Program-made: the position numbers and the translations under genes
In this document: piece by piece, positions 8,778-18,045 of the stretch
Layout: the number at the start of each line of letters is the position of its first letter
Position numbering within the stretch: the stretch's first letter is position 1
The notes under the pieces: model-generated
Database searches by the model: none
The model's input: only the letters and a program-made list of their open reading frames with translations
What the model was told of the DNA's origin: nothing
From: JBEKHT01 sp049511715
GTDB lineage: Bacteria > Chloroflexota > Anaerolineae > Anaerolineales > RBG-16-64-43
Length of the DNA stretch: 64,000 bases
Assembly: GCA_049511715.1 (NCBI GenBank)
Contig: JBEKXU010000006.1
Location: forward strand, 41,558 to 105,557
Direction: 5' to 3'

Positions 8778-9182
8778 ATGAACCCCGACTCAAGGCGACC
8801 CATCTCGAAGCGTCCCTCGGGGCGCTCCAACTTCTGGCAGATCGCTCTGGCCATCATCCTGGTTTTCCTCCTGCTGGGGGAATTATGGAGGCGGATCGGT
8901 CAGGCCAGCGACCTACGAGCCCTGCAGGATCAGGTGGCCGCCCAGGTTACAGCTCTCGCCAGTCAATCCAGCCAGCTGAGCACCTCGCTCGCCGACGCCC
9001 AAAGTGACCAGGCCGTCGCGGCCTGGGCGCGCAGTCAAGCGAAAATGGCCAAACCCGGAGAGGTGCTCGTGCAGCCAGTTACCCCTGTGGGGGCCACCGC
9101 GCCCCAGCCCACGCCCACCCCCCAGCCCCCGAGTTCGGCGAACTGGAGGATCTGGTGGCAGTGGCTGTGGGGCCCGGACTGA
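8778..9182 (+). CDS. FtsB/DivIC-like septum initiator protein
   Basis: A 134-residue bitopic membrane protein. A basic cytoplasmic N-terminus is followed by one helix at residues 20-38 (FWQIALAIILVFLLLGELW), then a short coiled coil (residues 42-82, LRALQDQVAAQVTALASQSS). A proline-rich stretch with TPTPQPPSS and a Trp-rich end (WRIWWQWLWG) close the protein. Order and size match FtsB/DivIC, which bridges FtsL and FtsQ in the division complex, although the sequence is not strongly conserved. It ends 13 bases before the convergent phosphorylase gene. Confidence 0.65.
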   Translation: MNPDSRRPISKRPSGRSNFWQIALAIILVFLLLGELWRRIGQASDLRALQDQVAAQVTALASQSSQLSTSLADAQSDQAVAAWARSQAKMAKPGEVLVQPVTPVGATAPQPTPTPQPPSSANWRIWWQWLWGPD

Positions 9183-9195
9183 CCCCGCGCCTGCG

Positions 9196-10521
<1,326 letters not shown>

Positions 10522-10567
10522 GGCGCCTCCCCCCGCCTGGGTGCGGTCCGGCGACATTCCGGTCCGG

Positions 10568-10596
10568 TTGTTCGCCGCCATTCGCATAAGTATAAT
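10568..10596 (+). promoter_or_regulatory. Sigma-70-type promoter of the amidohydrolase-CYTH gene
   Basis: TTGTTC (10568-10573), a 17-base spacer and a perfect TATAAT (10591-10596) give a start near 10603 and a leader of about 110 bases. Confidence 0.65.
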
Positions 10597-10711
10597 GCTG
10601 CCAATGCCACGGGCGGACGCCTCCGAACGGGGGCCCAGCCCGGGAGGGCGTCGTGTCCTCTGCTGGGGGCATCTGCGGGCAGCAGATCCCCGCTAGTTCT
10701 GGAGCGGAAAT

Positions 10712-12694
10712 GTGACCCCCATTGACCTGCTCTTGGAAGACGGCCTGGTTCTGACGATGGACGACAGCTATCGGGTGTTCGACCCGGGAGCCGTCGCCAT
10801 CCACCAAGGCCTCATTGTCGGAGTCGGCCAACCCGAGGATCTGAAGCGCCAGTTTGAGCCTCAGGCGCGGTTCAGCTGCCGTGGGCGGATCGTCCTGCCC
10901 GGCCTCATCAACGCCCACACGCATGCCCCCATGACCCTCCTGCGGGGCTTGGCCGACGACCTCCGGCTCGACGTCTGGTTCCTGGGCTACATGGTGCCGG
11001 TGGAGCGCGAGTTCGTCGACCCCGACTTCGTTCGCCTGGGGACTCAGCTGGCTTGCGCTGAGATGATTCGGTCCGGCGTGACCACCTTTGCGGACTTGTA
11101 TTATTTCGAAGAGGAGGTGGCCCGGGTCACAGCGCAGGCCGGAATGCGGGCCCTTTGCTCGCAAACCGTGCTCAAGTTCCCGTCCCCCGACGCCGGCTCC
11201 TTCGAAGACTCGCTGGCCGCCTGCCGCGAATTTATCGTCCGCTGGAAGGGGCATCCTCTCATCGTCCCCTCGGTGGGGCCCCACGCCCCCTACACCTGCA
11301 CGCCCGAGATCCTGAAGGCCTGTTCCGAACTGGCGGTCGAGCTGGACGTCCCCTTGCACACTCACCTGGCCGAAACCGCTCTCGAAGTGGAGAATTCGCG
11401 CCGGGAAAATGGCATGCCGGTCATCCCCTATGTAAAGAAGCAAGACCTGCTGGAAGCCAAAGTCCTGGCCGCGCATTGCGTGCACATTGACGAGGGGGAA
11501 ATGCGCACGCTGCTGCACGCCGGCGCCGGCGTCGCCCACAACCCCTCCAGCAACCTCAAGCTGGCCTCGGGGGTCGCCCCGGTCGCCAAGATGCTGGAGA
11601 CCGGGTTGAACGTCGGGATCGGCACCGACGGAGCCGCCTCCAACAACGACTTGGACATGTTCGAAGAAACCCGCCTGGCGGCCTTTCTCGCCAAGGGGAT
11701 CTCGGGGGTCCCGACGGCCGTGCCCGCGCGCCTGGCCTTGACCATGGCCACGCGCCTGGGAGCGCGCGCCCTGCACATGGGGGACATCACCGGCTCGTTG
11801 GAGATTGGCAAACGGGCCGATATCATCCTGGTCAATCCGAGCGAAGTTCACAGCTCGCCCGGATTCCACCACAGCCCCGACGCCGTGTACTCGCGTCTCG
11901 TCTACTCCGCCCACGCGTCCGACGTGACGGACGTGATGGTCAACGGCCGCTGGCTGATGCACGACCGCCAGTTGCTGACCCTCGACCAGGAGGAACTGCT
12001 CCGCAACGCCCAGGAAGTCGCCTCCCGGATCGACGCCTTCTTGGTGCAGCGCGAAACCTCCGTCCTATCCAAGCTGATCGCGATCGGCGGGACCACCGAG
12101 GCGGAGTCCTTCGAGGTCCAGGTGAAGGTTCGCATTGAGCAGCCCGAACCCGTCGTGGAAAAACTGACCTGCCCGGAGTTGACCGTCCTCCGCCATCGCC
12201 ACTACCGGGAATACGACACCTATTTTGCGTTTGCCGATCCCGACCAGGGCCGCTTGCGATACCGGGAGGACGAGTTCATCGACGAGAACGGAGAAGTGTA
12301 CAACGTGCGCTCCCGCCTCACCCTGACCGGCCCCGCCCGGGAACAGGAATTCCAGCACACGGTTCTGCTGTCGCGGTCGCGATTCCTGGCCCCCGCAACT
12401 CACAGCCTCAGGTTCTATCGCGAGTACTTCCAGCCGGAGAAGGAGATCGAAGTTCACAAGGACCGCCTGCGCTGGCTGGTCCGCTACAGCGGCACCGAGT
12501 TCTTCATCAATCTGGACCAAGTGGACAAACCAGCCCTGCCCGGGCACTTCCTCGAGGTCAAGAGCAGGACCTGGTCCCGGCGTGACGCCGAAAACAAGGC
12601 CCAGATGATCATCGCGATCCTCTCCCTCCTGGGAGCCGGCCAAGCCGACGCGACGCCGAGCGAGTACGTCGAATTGGCGCACACCGCATCCTAG
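10712..12694 (+). CDS. MTA/SAH-deaminase-like amidohydrolase fused to a C-terminal CYTH domain
   Basis: One uninterrupted 660-residue frame starting with GTG after GGAG. Residues 1-450 are a metal-dependent amidohydrolase of the MtaD/TrzA/AtzB group: HTH metal motif at 69-71 (NAHTHAPMTLLRGL), THLAET, HCVHIDEGEM and the metal aspartate in IGTDGAASNNDLDMFEE. Family members deaminate 5'-methylthioadenosine or S-adenosylhomocysteine. Residues from about 465 to 650 resemble a CYTH (CyaB/triphosphatase) domain: FEVQVKVRIE, DTYFAFADPDQGRLRYRED, RSRLTLTGP and a late FLEVKSRT. CYTH enzymes act on triphosphate compounds through acidic and basic residues lining a tunnel. I do not know this fusion from characterised proteins. 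The canonical ExExK appears as EVQVK, so catalysis by that half is uncertain. Confidence 0.82.
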   Translation: MTPIDLLLEDGLVLTMDDSYRVFDPGAVAIHQGLIVGVGQPEDLKRQFEPQARFSCRGRIVLPGLINAHTHAPMTLLRGLADDLRLDVWFLGYMVPVEREFVDPDFVRLGTQLACAEMIRSGVTTFADLYYFEEEVARVTAQAGMRALCSQTVLKFPSPDAGSFEDSLAACREFIVRWKGHPLIVPSVGPHAPYTCTPEILKACSELAVELDVPLHTHLAETALEVENSRRENGMPVIPYVKKQDLLEAKVLAAHCVHIDEGEMRTLLHAGAGVAHNPSSNLKLASGVAPVAKMLETGLNVGIGTDGAASNNDLDMFEETRLAAFLAKGISGVPTAVPARLALTMATRLGARALHMGDITGSLEIGKRADIILVNPSEVHSSPGFHHSPDAVYSRLVYSAHASDVTDVMVNGRWLMHDRQLLTLDQEELLRNAQEVASRIDAFLVQRETSVLSKLIAIGGTTEAESFEVQVKVRIEQPEPVVEKLTCPELTVLRHRHYREYDTYFAFADPDQGRLRYREDEFIDENGEVYNVRSRLTLTGPAREQEFQHTVLLSRSRFLAPATHSLRFYREYFQPEKEIEVHKDRLRWLVRYSGTEFFINLDQVDKPALPGHFLEVKSRTWSRRDAENKAQMIIAILSLLGAGQADATPSEYVELAHTAS

Positions 12695-12778
12695 GCGCTC
12701 ACTCCGGCCGCCTGAGCAACCAGCCTATTTTCCGGCCCGCCAGCCCTTCCTCGCGGCGATGTGCAAGCCGCATGCCCG

Positions 12779-12795
12779 TCGGCACGTTACTTGCA
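12779..12795 (+). promoter_or_regulatory. Putative sigma-54 (-24/-12) promoter of rpoN
   Basis: TCGGCACGTTACTTGCA matches the consensus YTGGCACG-N4-TTGCW, with GG at 12781-12782 and GC at 12793-12794 exactly ten bases apart. It suggests that the rpoN operon is partly self-activated. Confidence 0.6.
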
Positions 12796-12797
12796 AC

Positions 12798-12826
12798 TTG
12801 TCCGTTCAGCGGACTTGACCTATACT
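12798..12826 (+). promoter_or_regulatory. Sigma-70-type promoter of rpoN with internal inverted repeat
   Basis: TTGTCC (12798-12803), 17-base spacer, TATACT (12821-12826). Within it GTCCG (12800-12804) and CGGAC (12810-12814) form a 5-base palindrome with a 5-base gap, a possible operator. Confidence 0.55.
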
Positions 12827-12908
12827 CCGTGCCTTCGAACGCCTCTTGAGCTACCTTGCCGGGAGGACACCCCTGGAGGCGCGGATTGCGGCCGCTGGAG
12901 GACACGCA

Positions 12909-14321
12909 ATGTACACTGCGCAACGCAATCTGCCCCACCTGCGCCAGACGGCAACCGCACACCTGGCCCAGACGATGAATCTGCTCAGCCTCTCGCGAGC
13001 CGAGCTTAACCAGTGGTTGAATTCCGTGCTCGCTTCCAACCCGGCCCTGGAGCTCGTCAAGCCAGCCCGCTGCCCCACCTGCCACAGGCCCCTTTACCTG
13101 CCCGGTCCCTGCCCGGTGTGCCACGCCCCCAGCGATCAGCCGATCGTTTTCCTTTCACCCCCTCCGGTGTCTTCCGCCTCCGGGGACCATTTGGAGGATC
13201 TCCCGGAGCCCGCCCAGCCCGAAGGGCTGCGCGAGCGGCTGATGAAGCAGATCGGCCCCGAGCTCGACGCCGAGCAGCATCCTGTCGCGGTCTACCTCCT
13301 CGCCCGCCTGGACGAGAATGGGCTCCTGTCCGAGAGCCCGGCCGAGGCCGCCAAGTACCTGCATAAACCGCTGGCCTTGATTGAGCGGACCCTGCACAGC
13401 ATCCAGCGGGGCGACCCCCCCGGGATTGGAGCCAGCTCGCCGGTTGAGGCCCTGCTCATTCAGGTCGAACAGCTGGGCGAAACCAAGCCGGTCCCCGACG
13501 GCGTGCGCTCGATCATCCAAGACTACCTGGAGGAGCTCGGACGCGGAGAATACGGGACGATTGCGCGCCAGCTGGGGATCTCGCGCGCCCGGGTCGAGCA
13601 GGCTGCCCGATTCATCCACCTCAATCTCACGCCGTATCCCGGGCGGGCCTATCTCGGCACCGACCACACCCGAGCCTCACCCGAACCGGACCGCTACACC
13701 GATGCGGAAATGACCTTCCGCCTCTCCCCCCACGAGCCCAACGGTCCGCTCATCGTCGAGGTATTTGCCCCCCTGGCCGCACGCTTGCACGTGAGCACAG
13801 AATTTCGGGAGGCCCTGCGCGCCCTGGAGGGCGACGAGCGGGACAACTGGGAAGCCAAAGTCGAGCAGGCGGCTCTCGTGGAGAAGTGCCTCCGCCAGAG
13901 CCAGAACACCCTCCTCCGCCTCGCCCGGACCCTGGCCGAGGAGCAGCGGCAGTTCATCCTGGGCACGGACCGCGATCTCAAACCGCTCACGCGCGCCTCC
14001 GTGGCCAAGCTCCTGGGCCTCCACGAGTCCACCATTTCTCGCGCCGTCAGCCGCAAGAGGGCGGGGCTTCCCAACGGGCGCATCGTTCCGCTCTCCAAGT
14101 TCTTTGACCGGAGTCTCTCCGTTCGCGATGAGGTTCGCGCGATCATCGCCGGCGAGAGTGAGCCCCTCACCGACACCAAAGTTGCCGGCATGCTGCGCGA
14201 GCGCGGGATTCCGGTGGCGCGCAGAACGATCGCCAAGTACCGCGCAATGGAGGGGATTTTGCCGGCTGCCTTGCGCAAGGTCCAGAGGGCGCAGCGCGAA
14301 GCGGCCCGGCCCGGCTCCTAG
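12909..14321 (+). CDS. rpoN: RNA polymerase sigma-54 factor with a Cys4 insertion
   Basis: A 470-residue sigma-54. Region I (residues 5-50, AHLAQTMNLLSLSRAELNQW) is the Gln/Leu-rich activator-responsive segment. The core-binding part follows (EGLRERLMKQIGPELDAEQH; YLLARLDENGLLSES). The C-terminal DNA-binding part has a helix-turn-helix (VAKLLGLHESTISRAVSRK) and the RpoN box ARRTIAKYR for -24 recognition. Between regions I and III sits CPTC...CPVC (Cys 55, 58, 68, 71), a zinc-ribbon-like loop that typical RpoN lacks. ATG 12909 follows GGAGGACACGCA; the frame continues 21 codons upstream without a comparable site. It heads an operon with a histidine kinase and an activator ATPase. Confidence 0.95.
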   Translation: MYTAQRNLPHLRQTATAHLAQTMNLLSLSRAELNQWLNSVLASNPALELVKPARCPTCHRPLYLPGPCPVCHAPSDQPIVFLSPPPVSSASGDHLEDLPEPAQPEGLRERLMKQIGPELDAEQHPVAVYLLARLDENGLLSESPAEAAKYLHKPLALIERTLHSIQRGDPPGIGASSPVEALLIQVEQLGETKPVPDGVRSIIQDYLEELGRGEYGTIARQLGISRARVEQAARFIHLNLTPYPGRAYLGTDHTRASPEPDRYTDAEMTFRLSPHEPNGPLIVEVFAPLAARLHVSTEFREALRALEGDERDNWEAKVEQAALVEKCLRQSQNTLLRLARTLAEEQRQFILGTDRDLKPLTRASVAKLLGLHESTISRAVSRKRAGLPNGRIVPLSKFFDRSLSVRDEVRAIIAGESEPLTDTKVAGMLRERGIPVARRTIAKYRAMEGILPAALRKVQRAQREAARPGS

Positions 14322-14343
14322 ACGAAGGCAGGTTTATCTCCGG

Positions 14344-16293
14344 ATGTGGGCGTTGCATCCCACTTCAAGACCCCGAGACCGCTTCTCTTCCCAAGCCCTT
14401 GGGCTGGGGGAGATGCACCACGAGGCCCTGTTCGCCGTCGCGGCTTCGAACGGCACCGTCCTGGACGCCAACTCCCTGGCCGGCCGCAGGCTGGGCGCCC
14501 GGCGAGAGGAACTGATTGGCCGCCCTCTGGCAGAGCTGCTGGGAGTGCCTGAGATCGGCCCGATGCTCTCCAGCCTGGCGCCGGGCCGCCCAGTGCGATG
14601 GACCCAACGGTTGAACCTGCCCCCGGAGGATCCCCCCCACCTCTGGGAAATCCAAGCCATTCGTCTTCCCGGTGCCCAGGAGCCCGATGCCCTGGTCAGC
14701 CTGCGCCAGCAGCCGGAGGCCGAGTCCTCCAGCTACCCACGCCTGCGCGAAGGCATCCAGTTCCTGCGCTCCTTCTCCCAGAAGATCCGGCAGGAGAGCT
14801 TGCTCCAGGAGTTGCTGGCCTGGGGCACACAGCTCCTGGAAGCGGACTTCTCGGCCGTGCTGGTCTCCGACGGAGAGGGCGGGCCTGCGGCTCTCGCCGC
14901 CGAGGCAGGCCTGCCTCCGGGCCTTCCCGCCGACCCCGGACTGGCCCTCAAGGACCTGTCCAGCGCGCCGTACCTTTGGCACCTGGGAGACGCGGTGGAG
15001 ACGCCTCTGGCGGCCTGGGCGTTGTCCGCCGGAACCCGACAAATCGTTGTTCAGGATCTGGATCATTCCGCCCCTCTGCGGGCCCTCCTGTTGCTAGGGT
15101 GGAAAGAAAGGAACCCGCTGTCCGACTCTGCCGACCTGAATGCCCTGCTCTCCATCGCCTTGCTGGCCGAGCTTCGCGGTCGAACCCTGGACCAAGGGCT
15201 CCAGCAGGCGCAGGGTCAGCTCTCCCAGTTCCGCGCCATTGCCGAGAGCCTGATGGAGGCCACGCCCCAGGCCGTGTTGCTGGTCGCCCAGCGCGGCGGC
15301 AGCGTGGTGCGCGCCAACCCCGGGGCCGAGGCGATGTTCGGCTACCGTTCCAGCGAACTGGCCGAGATGAAGACGGAGGATTGGCTGACCAGCCCGGAGG
15401 CCGTCATGGCTCTGCGCGCCGCCAGCGAGAGCGACCGCATCCGCGAAGCCAGCGAGCTGACCCTTTACCGCAGGAACGGCGAGGAATTCCCGGCCTTCCT
15501 GCGCGCCGTCCCGATTGCGCCCATGGACCCGGGGGAACCGAGGCAGGTGCTGGTAGTTATTAGCGACTTGGCCGCGAGTCAGGCCGTCCAGTCCGAGGTG
15601 CAACACCTGCAGCGTCAGGCCGTCCTGGGATGGCTGGCCGCCTCCTTCGCTCACGAGGTGCGCAACCCGCTGAACAACCTCTCTCTGCAACTGGGCGAGA
15701 TGAGCGTGCTGCACGAGCTCGAGCCGGGGCTTCGCGAGCTCGTCGTGGAAGCGCAGGAAGAATGCCGGCGCCTAAGCGAGATCTCCCGGCGCATGCTCGA
15801 CTTCGCTCGGGGCCAGGACTTCCATTTGGTTCCCACGGCCATGCCCGACCTGGTAAATCGCGTGCTTCAGCGAGTCCAGCCCTCCCTCGACCGATCGGCG
15901 ATCCAGACCCACCTGACCGTGGCCGAAGGAGTCTTGCCGGCACTGGCCGACCCGCTTTCGATCGAGCAGGTCATCCTAAATCTGGTCGACAACGCGGCCA
16001 AGGCCATGCCCCAGGGCGGACACCTAGCGATCAGCCTGCAGGGCACGCGTCTGGCCAGCGGCCGCCCCGCCGTCGAAGTCCGGGTAGCCGACACGGGCCA
16101 GGGACTCCCGGCCCAGGTGCAGGATCACTTGTTCCAACCCTATGTCACCACGCGCGCGGAGGGGCACGGGCTGGGCCTGGCTCTCTCCCGGCACATCCTC
16201 GATGCCCATCATGGTTCGCTCATGGCCGAAAGTTACGCGGGGAGCGGAACGGTCTTCCGGGTCGTCATCCCCGCGGCGACGGAGGAGAACTGA
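14344..16293 (+). CDS. NtrB-type PAS sensor histidine kinase
   Basis: About 649 residues, no membrane helices, so cytosolic. A PAS-like module (FAVAASNGTVLDANSLAGRR) is followed by a GAF-like region and a second PAS (TPQAVLLVAQRGGSVVRANP; MFGYRSSEL). The HisKA H-box is FAHEVRNPLNN, with the phospho-accepting His near residue 437. The HATPase domain shows the N box (ILNLVDNAAKAMP), G1 (VADTGQGLP) and G2 (GHGLGLALSRHIL). The start is uncertain: ATG 14344 lies 23 bases after rpoN and ATG 14413 (MHHEALF) is the alternative. Its stop overlaps the activator's start (TGATG at 16291), so the pair is translationally coupled and very probably cognate. Confidence 0.9.
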   Translation: MWALHPTSRPRDRFSSQALGLGEMHHEALFAVAASNGTVLDANSLAGRRLGARREELIGRPLAELLGVPEIGPMLSSLAPGRPVRWTQRLNLPPEDPPHLWEIQAIRLPGAQEPDALVSLRQQPEAESSSYPRLREGIQFLRSFSQKIRQESLLQELLAWGTQLLEADFSAVLVSDGEGGPAALAAEAGLPPGLPADPGLALKDLSSAPYLWHLGDAVETPLAAWALSAGTRQIVVQDLDHSAPLRALLLLGWKERNPLSDSADLNALLSIALLAELRGRTLDQGLQQAQGQLSQFRAIAESLMEATPQAVLLVAQRGGSVVRANPGAEAMFGYRSSELAEMKTEDWLTSPEAVMALRAASESDRIREASELTLYRRNGEEFPAFLRAVPIAPMDPGEPRQVLVVISDLAASQAVQSEVQHLQRQAVLGWLAASFAHEVRNPLNNLSLQLGEMSVLHELEPGLRELVVEAQEECRRLSEISRRMLDFARGQDFHLVPTAMPDLVNRVLQRVQPSLDRSAIQTHLTVAEGVLPALADPLSIEQVILNLVDNAAKAMPQGGHLAISLQGTRLASGRPAVEVRVADTGQGLPAQVQDHLFQPYVTTRAEGHGLGLALSRHILDAHHGSLMAESYAGSGTVFRVVIPAATEEN

Positions 16294-17513
16294 TGGCGTA
16301 CAGCATCCTCATTGTGGAGGACGAAGCGAAAGCGCGGGGCTCGATGGCCCGGATTCTCAAGGCCGACGGGTTTGAGATCCTGGAGGCGGCGACCCTGGGG
16401 GACGCCGGCCGCACGATCGATACGCAGCTGCCCGACATCGTGATTTGCGATTTCAACCTTCCGGACGGCCACGGCCTGGATCTCCTGCGCCGAATCTCCA
16501 ACATGCGACCGCGACCCCAAACGGTCGTGGTCACCGGGCACGGCAGCATCGCCACCGCGGTCGAGGCGACGCGACTGGGGGCCGTCGACCTGCTCGAGAA
16601 GCCGCTCGACCCGGACCATTTGCGAAGCGTGATCCAGCGGACGGCCGAGATCGTGCGCCTGCAGCGGGAGCTCGACTACTATCAAAGGTCGGCCCGGGCG
16701 GAGGCGCTGGACTGGATTCCCGGAGAAAGCCCGGCCATGCAGCGCGTCTTGCATGAGGCGCGCCGGGCCGCGGCCACTTCGGTCCCCGTGCTCATCACCG
16801 GCGAGACCGGGACGGGCAAGGAGGTCCTGGCGCGAGCGATGCACCTGATGGGTCCCCGGGCCCCCAAGCCCTTCTTCCCCGTCAACTGTGCCGCGCTGCC
16901 TGCCGAGGTCATCGAGTCGGAACTCTTCGGACACGAGGCGGGCGCCTTTACCGACGCTCAAAAGCGCAAGCCGGGGCTGGTCGAGGCGGCCGACGAAGGC
17001 GTCCTCTTCCTCGATGAGATTTCGGGCCTGCGCCTCGACCTTCAAGCCAAGCTCCTGCGCTTTCTCGACGATCACGCTTTCCGCCGGGTCGGGGGCATCG
17101 CCGAGCTCCATACCGACGTCCAGGTCATTGCCGCGACCAATCGCGATCTGGAACACATCATTCAAAAAGGGGAATTCCGCGAGGATCTTTATTACCGTTT
17201 GAAGGTCGCCGATATCCACCTGCCGCCCTTGAGAGAGCGAAAGGAGGACATCCCGGCCCTCGTCGGTCTCTTCCTGCGCAAGTACAACGAGCGCACCGGA
17301 GCTTCCATGGGCGGAGCCACCCCCCGCGCCCTCCAGGCCCTGGCCGCACATCCCTGGCCAGGGAATATCCGAGAGCTGCGCTACGTGGTGGAGCGAGCCG
17401 CCATGCTCTGCGACGCCTCTGAAATCGACGTCGGGGACCTTCCGGGAGATTTCGCGGTCCTGCTCTCGGAGCCTCCCCCCGCCCGGCCCCCCGCCCACCG
17501 CGCGAAGAGCTGA
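16293..17513 (+). CDS. NtrC-family sigma-54 activator lacking a DNA-binding domain
   Basis: A 406-residue response regulator plus AAA+ ATPase. The receiver (1-120) has acidic EDE at 10-12, phospho-accepting Asp53 (VICDFNLPDG), Thr81 and Lys103. The AAA+ domain (about 143-375) has Walker A GETGTGKE (170-177), Walker B GVLFLDEI (236-243), the sigma-54-contacting loop GAFTDA (217-222, usual GAFTGA) and WPGNIREL (355-362). The protein ends about 30 residues after the AAA+ domain in a Pro/Ala-rich tail; the C-terminal Fis-type helix-turn-helix is absent. It must therefore act without its own enhancer binding, from solution or through another protein. It is coupled to the kinase and followed by a strong terminator. 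Confidence 0.94.
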   Translation: MAYSILIVEDEAKARGSMARILKADGFEILEAATLGDAGRTIDTQLPDIVICDFNLPDGHGLDLLRRISNMRPRPQTVVVTGHGSIATAVEATRLGAVDLLEKPLDPDHLRSVIQRTAEIVRLQRELDYYQRSARAEALDWIPGESPAMQRVLHEARRAAATSVPVLITGETGTGKEVLARAMHLMGPRAPKPFFPVNCAALPAEVIESELFGHEAGAFTDAQKRKPGLVEAADEGVLFLDEISGLRLDLQAKLLRFLDDHAFRRVGGIAELHTDVQVIAATNRDLEHIIQKGEFREDLYYRLKVADIHLPPLRERKEDIPALVGLFLRKYNERTGASMGGATPRALQALAAHPWPGNIRELRYVVERAAMLCDASEIDVGDLPGDFAVLLSEPPPARPPAHRAKS

Positions 17514-17536
17514 ACTCCCCGAGCTCGGACACAAGG

Positions 17537-17575
17537 AAAGAGCGGGAGCTGCGCTGGGCAGCTCCCGCTCTTTTC
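17537..17575 (+). terminator. Intrinsic terminator of the rpoN-kinase-activator operon
   Basis: A perfect 16-base stem (17537-17552 with 17558-17573) and 5-base loop end in TTTT. The 5' arm begins with AAAG, so the hairpin could also stop minus-strand transcription. Confidence 0.9.
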
Positions 17576-17597
17576 GGCCCCGCTGCCCCACCTTCCC

Positions 17598-17614
17598 TTG
17601 GCATGGCCCTTGCA
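17598..17614 (+). promoter_or_regulatory. Putative sigma-54 (-24/-12) promoter of the TPR/caspase-like operon
   Basis: TTGGCATGGCCCTTGCA differs from the consensus core only by T for C after TGGCA. GG (17600-17601) and GC (17612-17613) are exactly ten bases apart. It lies between the terminator above and the ATG at 17656, giving a predicted start near 17625 and a leader of about 30 bases. Confidence 0.7.
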
Positions 17615-17655
17615 CCCAACCCCCGTGAGAACCGCGAGAACTTCGGGAGGTCATC

Positions 17656-17994
17656 ATGATTTCCGGAACGATCAATTTGCTGGATCTTCAGCTCCTCATC
17701 GCATTGACCTTGATGGGCGCAGGGCTCTGCAGTCTGGCGGCTGGGATCCTCGTCCTGGCCAGCAGCGGCTTTTCACGGGACATGCACACCCTGGCCACGC
17801 AGTCAGCCAAGCTCGGAGCCAAGGCGGTCACCCACGATGTCACCAACTTGGTGACAGACGTTTCCGACATCCTCAACGTCATCAACCAGATGACCAAGAC
17901 CTCCACGGGCATAGGCGTTTTCTTGATGACCATGGGCCTCGTCCTGCTCGGCGCCGCCTACTTCGTCATCCTGCAAATCCGCTGGGCCGTGTAG
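17656..17994 (+). CDS. Small two-helix membrane protein, first gene of the TPR/protease operon
   Basis: A 112-residue protein with two hydrophobic helices, at about residues 10-36 (LLIALTLMGAGLCSLAAGIL) and 84-108 (GIGVFLMTMGLVLLGAAYFV). A polar, Thr/Val/Asp-rich stretch between them (KAVTHDVTNLVTDVSDILNV) is helical and could pack as a coiled coil. GGGAGG precedes the ATG. I recognise no family. It sits 52 bases before the giant TPR gene and directly behind the sigma-54-type promoter, so it may anchor the TPR or protease proteins at the membrane; that is conjecture. Confidence 0.75.
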   Translation: MISGTINLLDLQLLIALTLMGAGLCSLAAGILVLASSGFSRDMHTLATQSAKLGAKAVTHDVTNLVTDVSDILNVINQMTKTSTGIGVFLMTMGLVLLGAAYFVILQIRWAV

Positions 17995-18045
17995 CCATTC
18001 ACCCAGGCTCAAGGCCCTCGCCCTCCCTAGTCCCGAAGGAGTGAC

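Noticed and set aside
15630..16292. Upstream extension of the sigma-54 activator frame
   Set aside because: The frame is open for 660 bases before the ATG, but the sequence is Arg/Pro/Gly-rich, lies within the kinase gene in another frame, and the receiver domain begins exactly at 16293.
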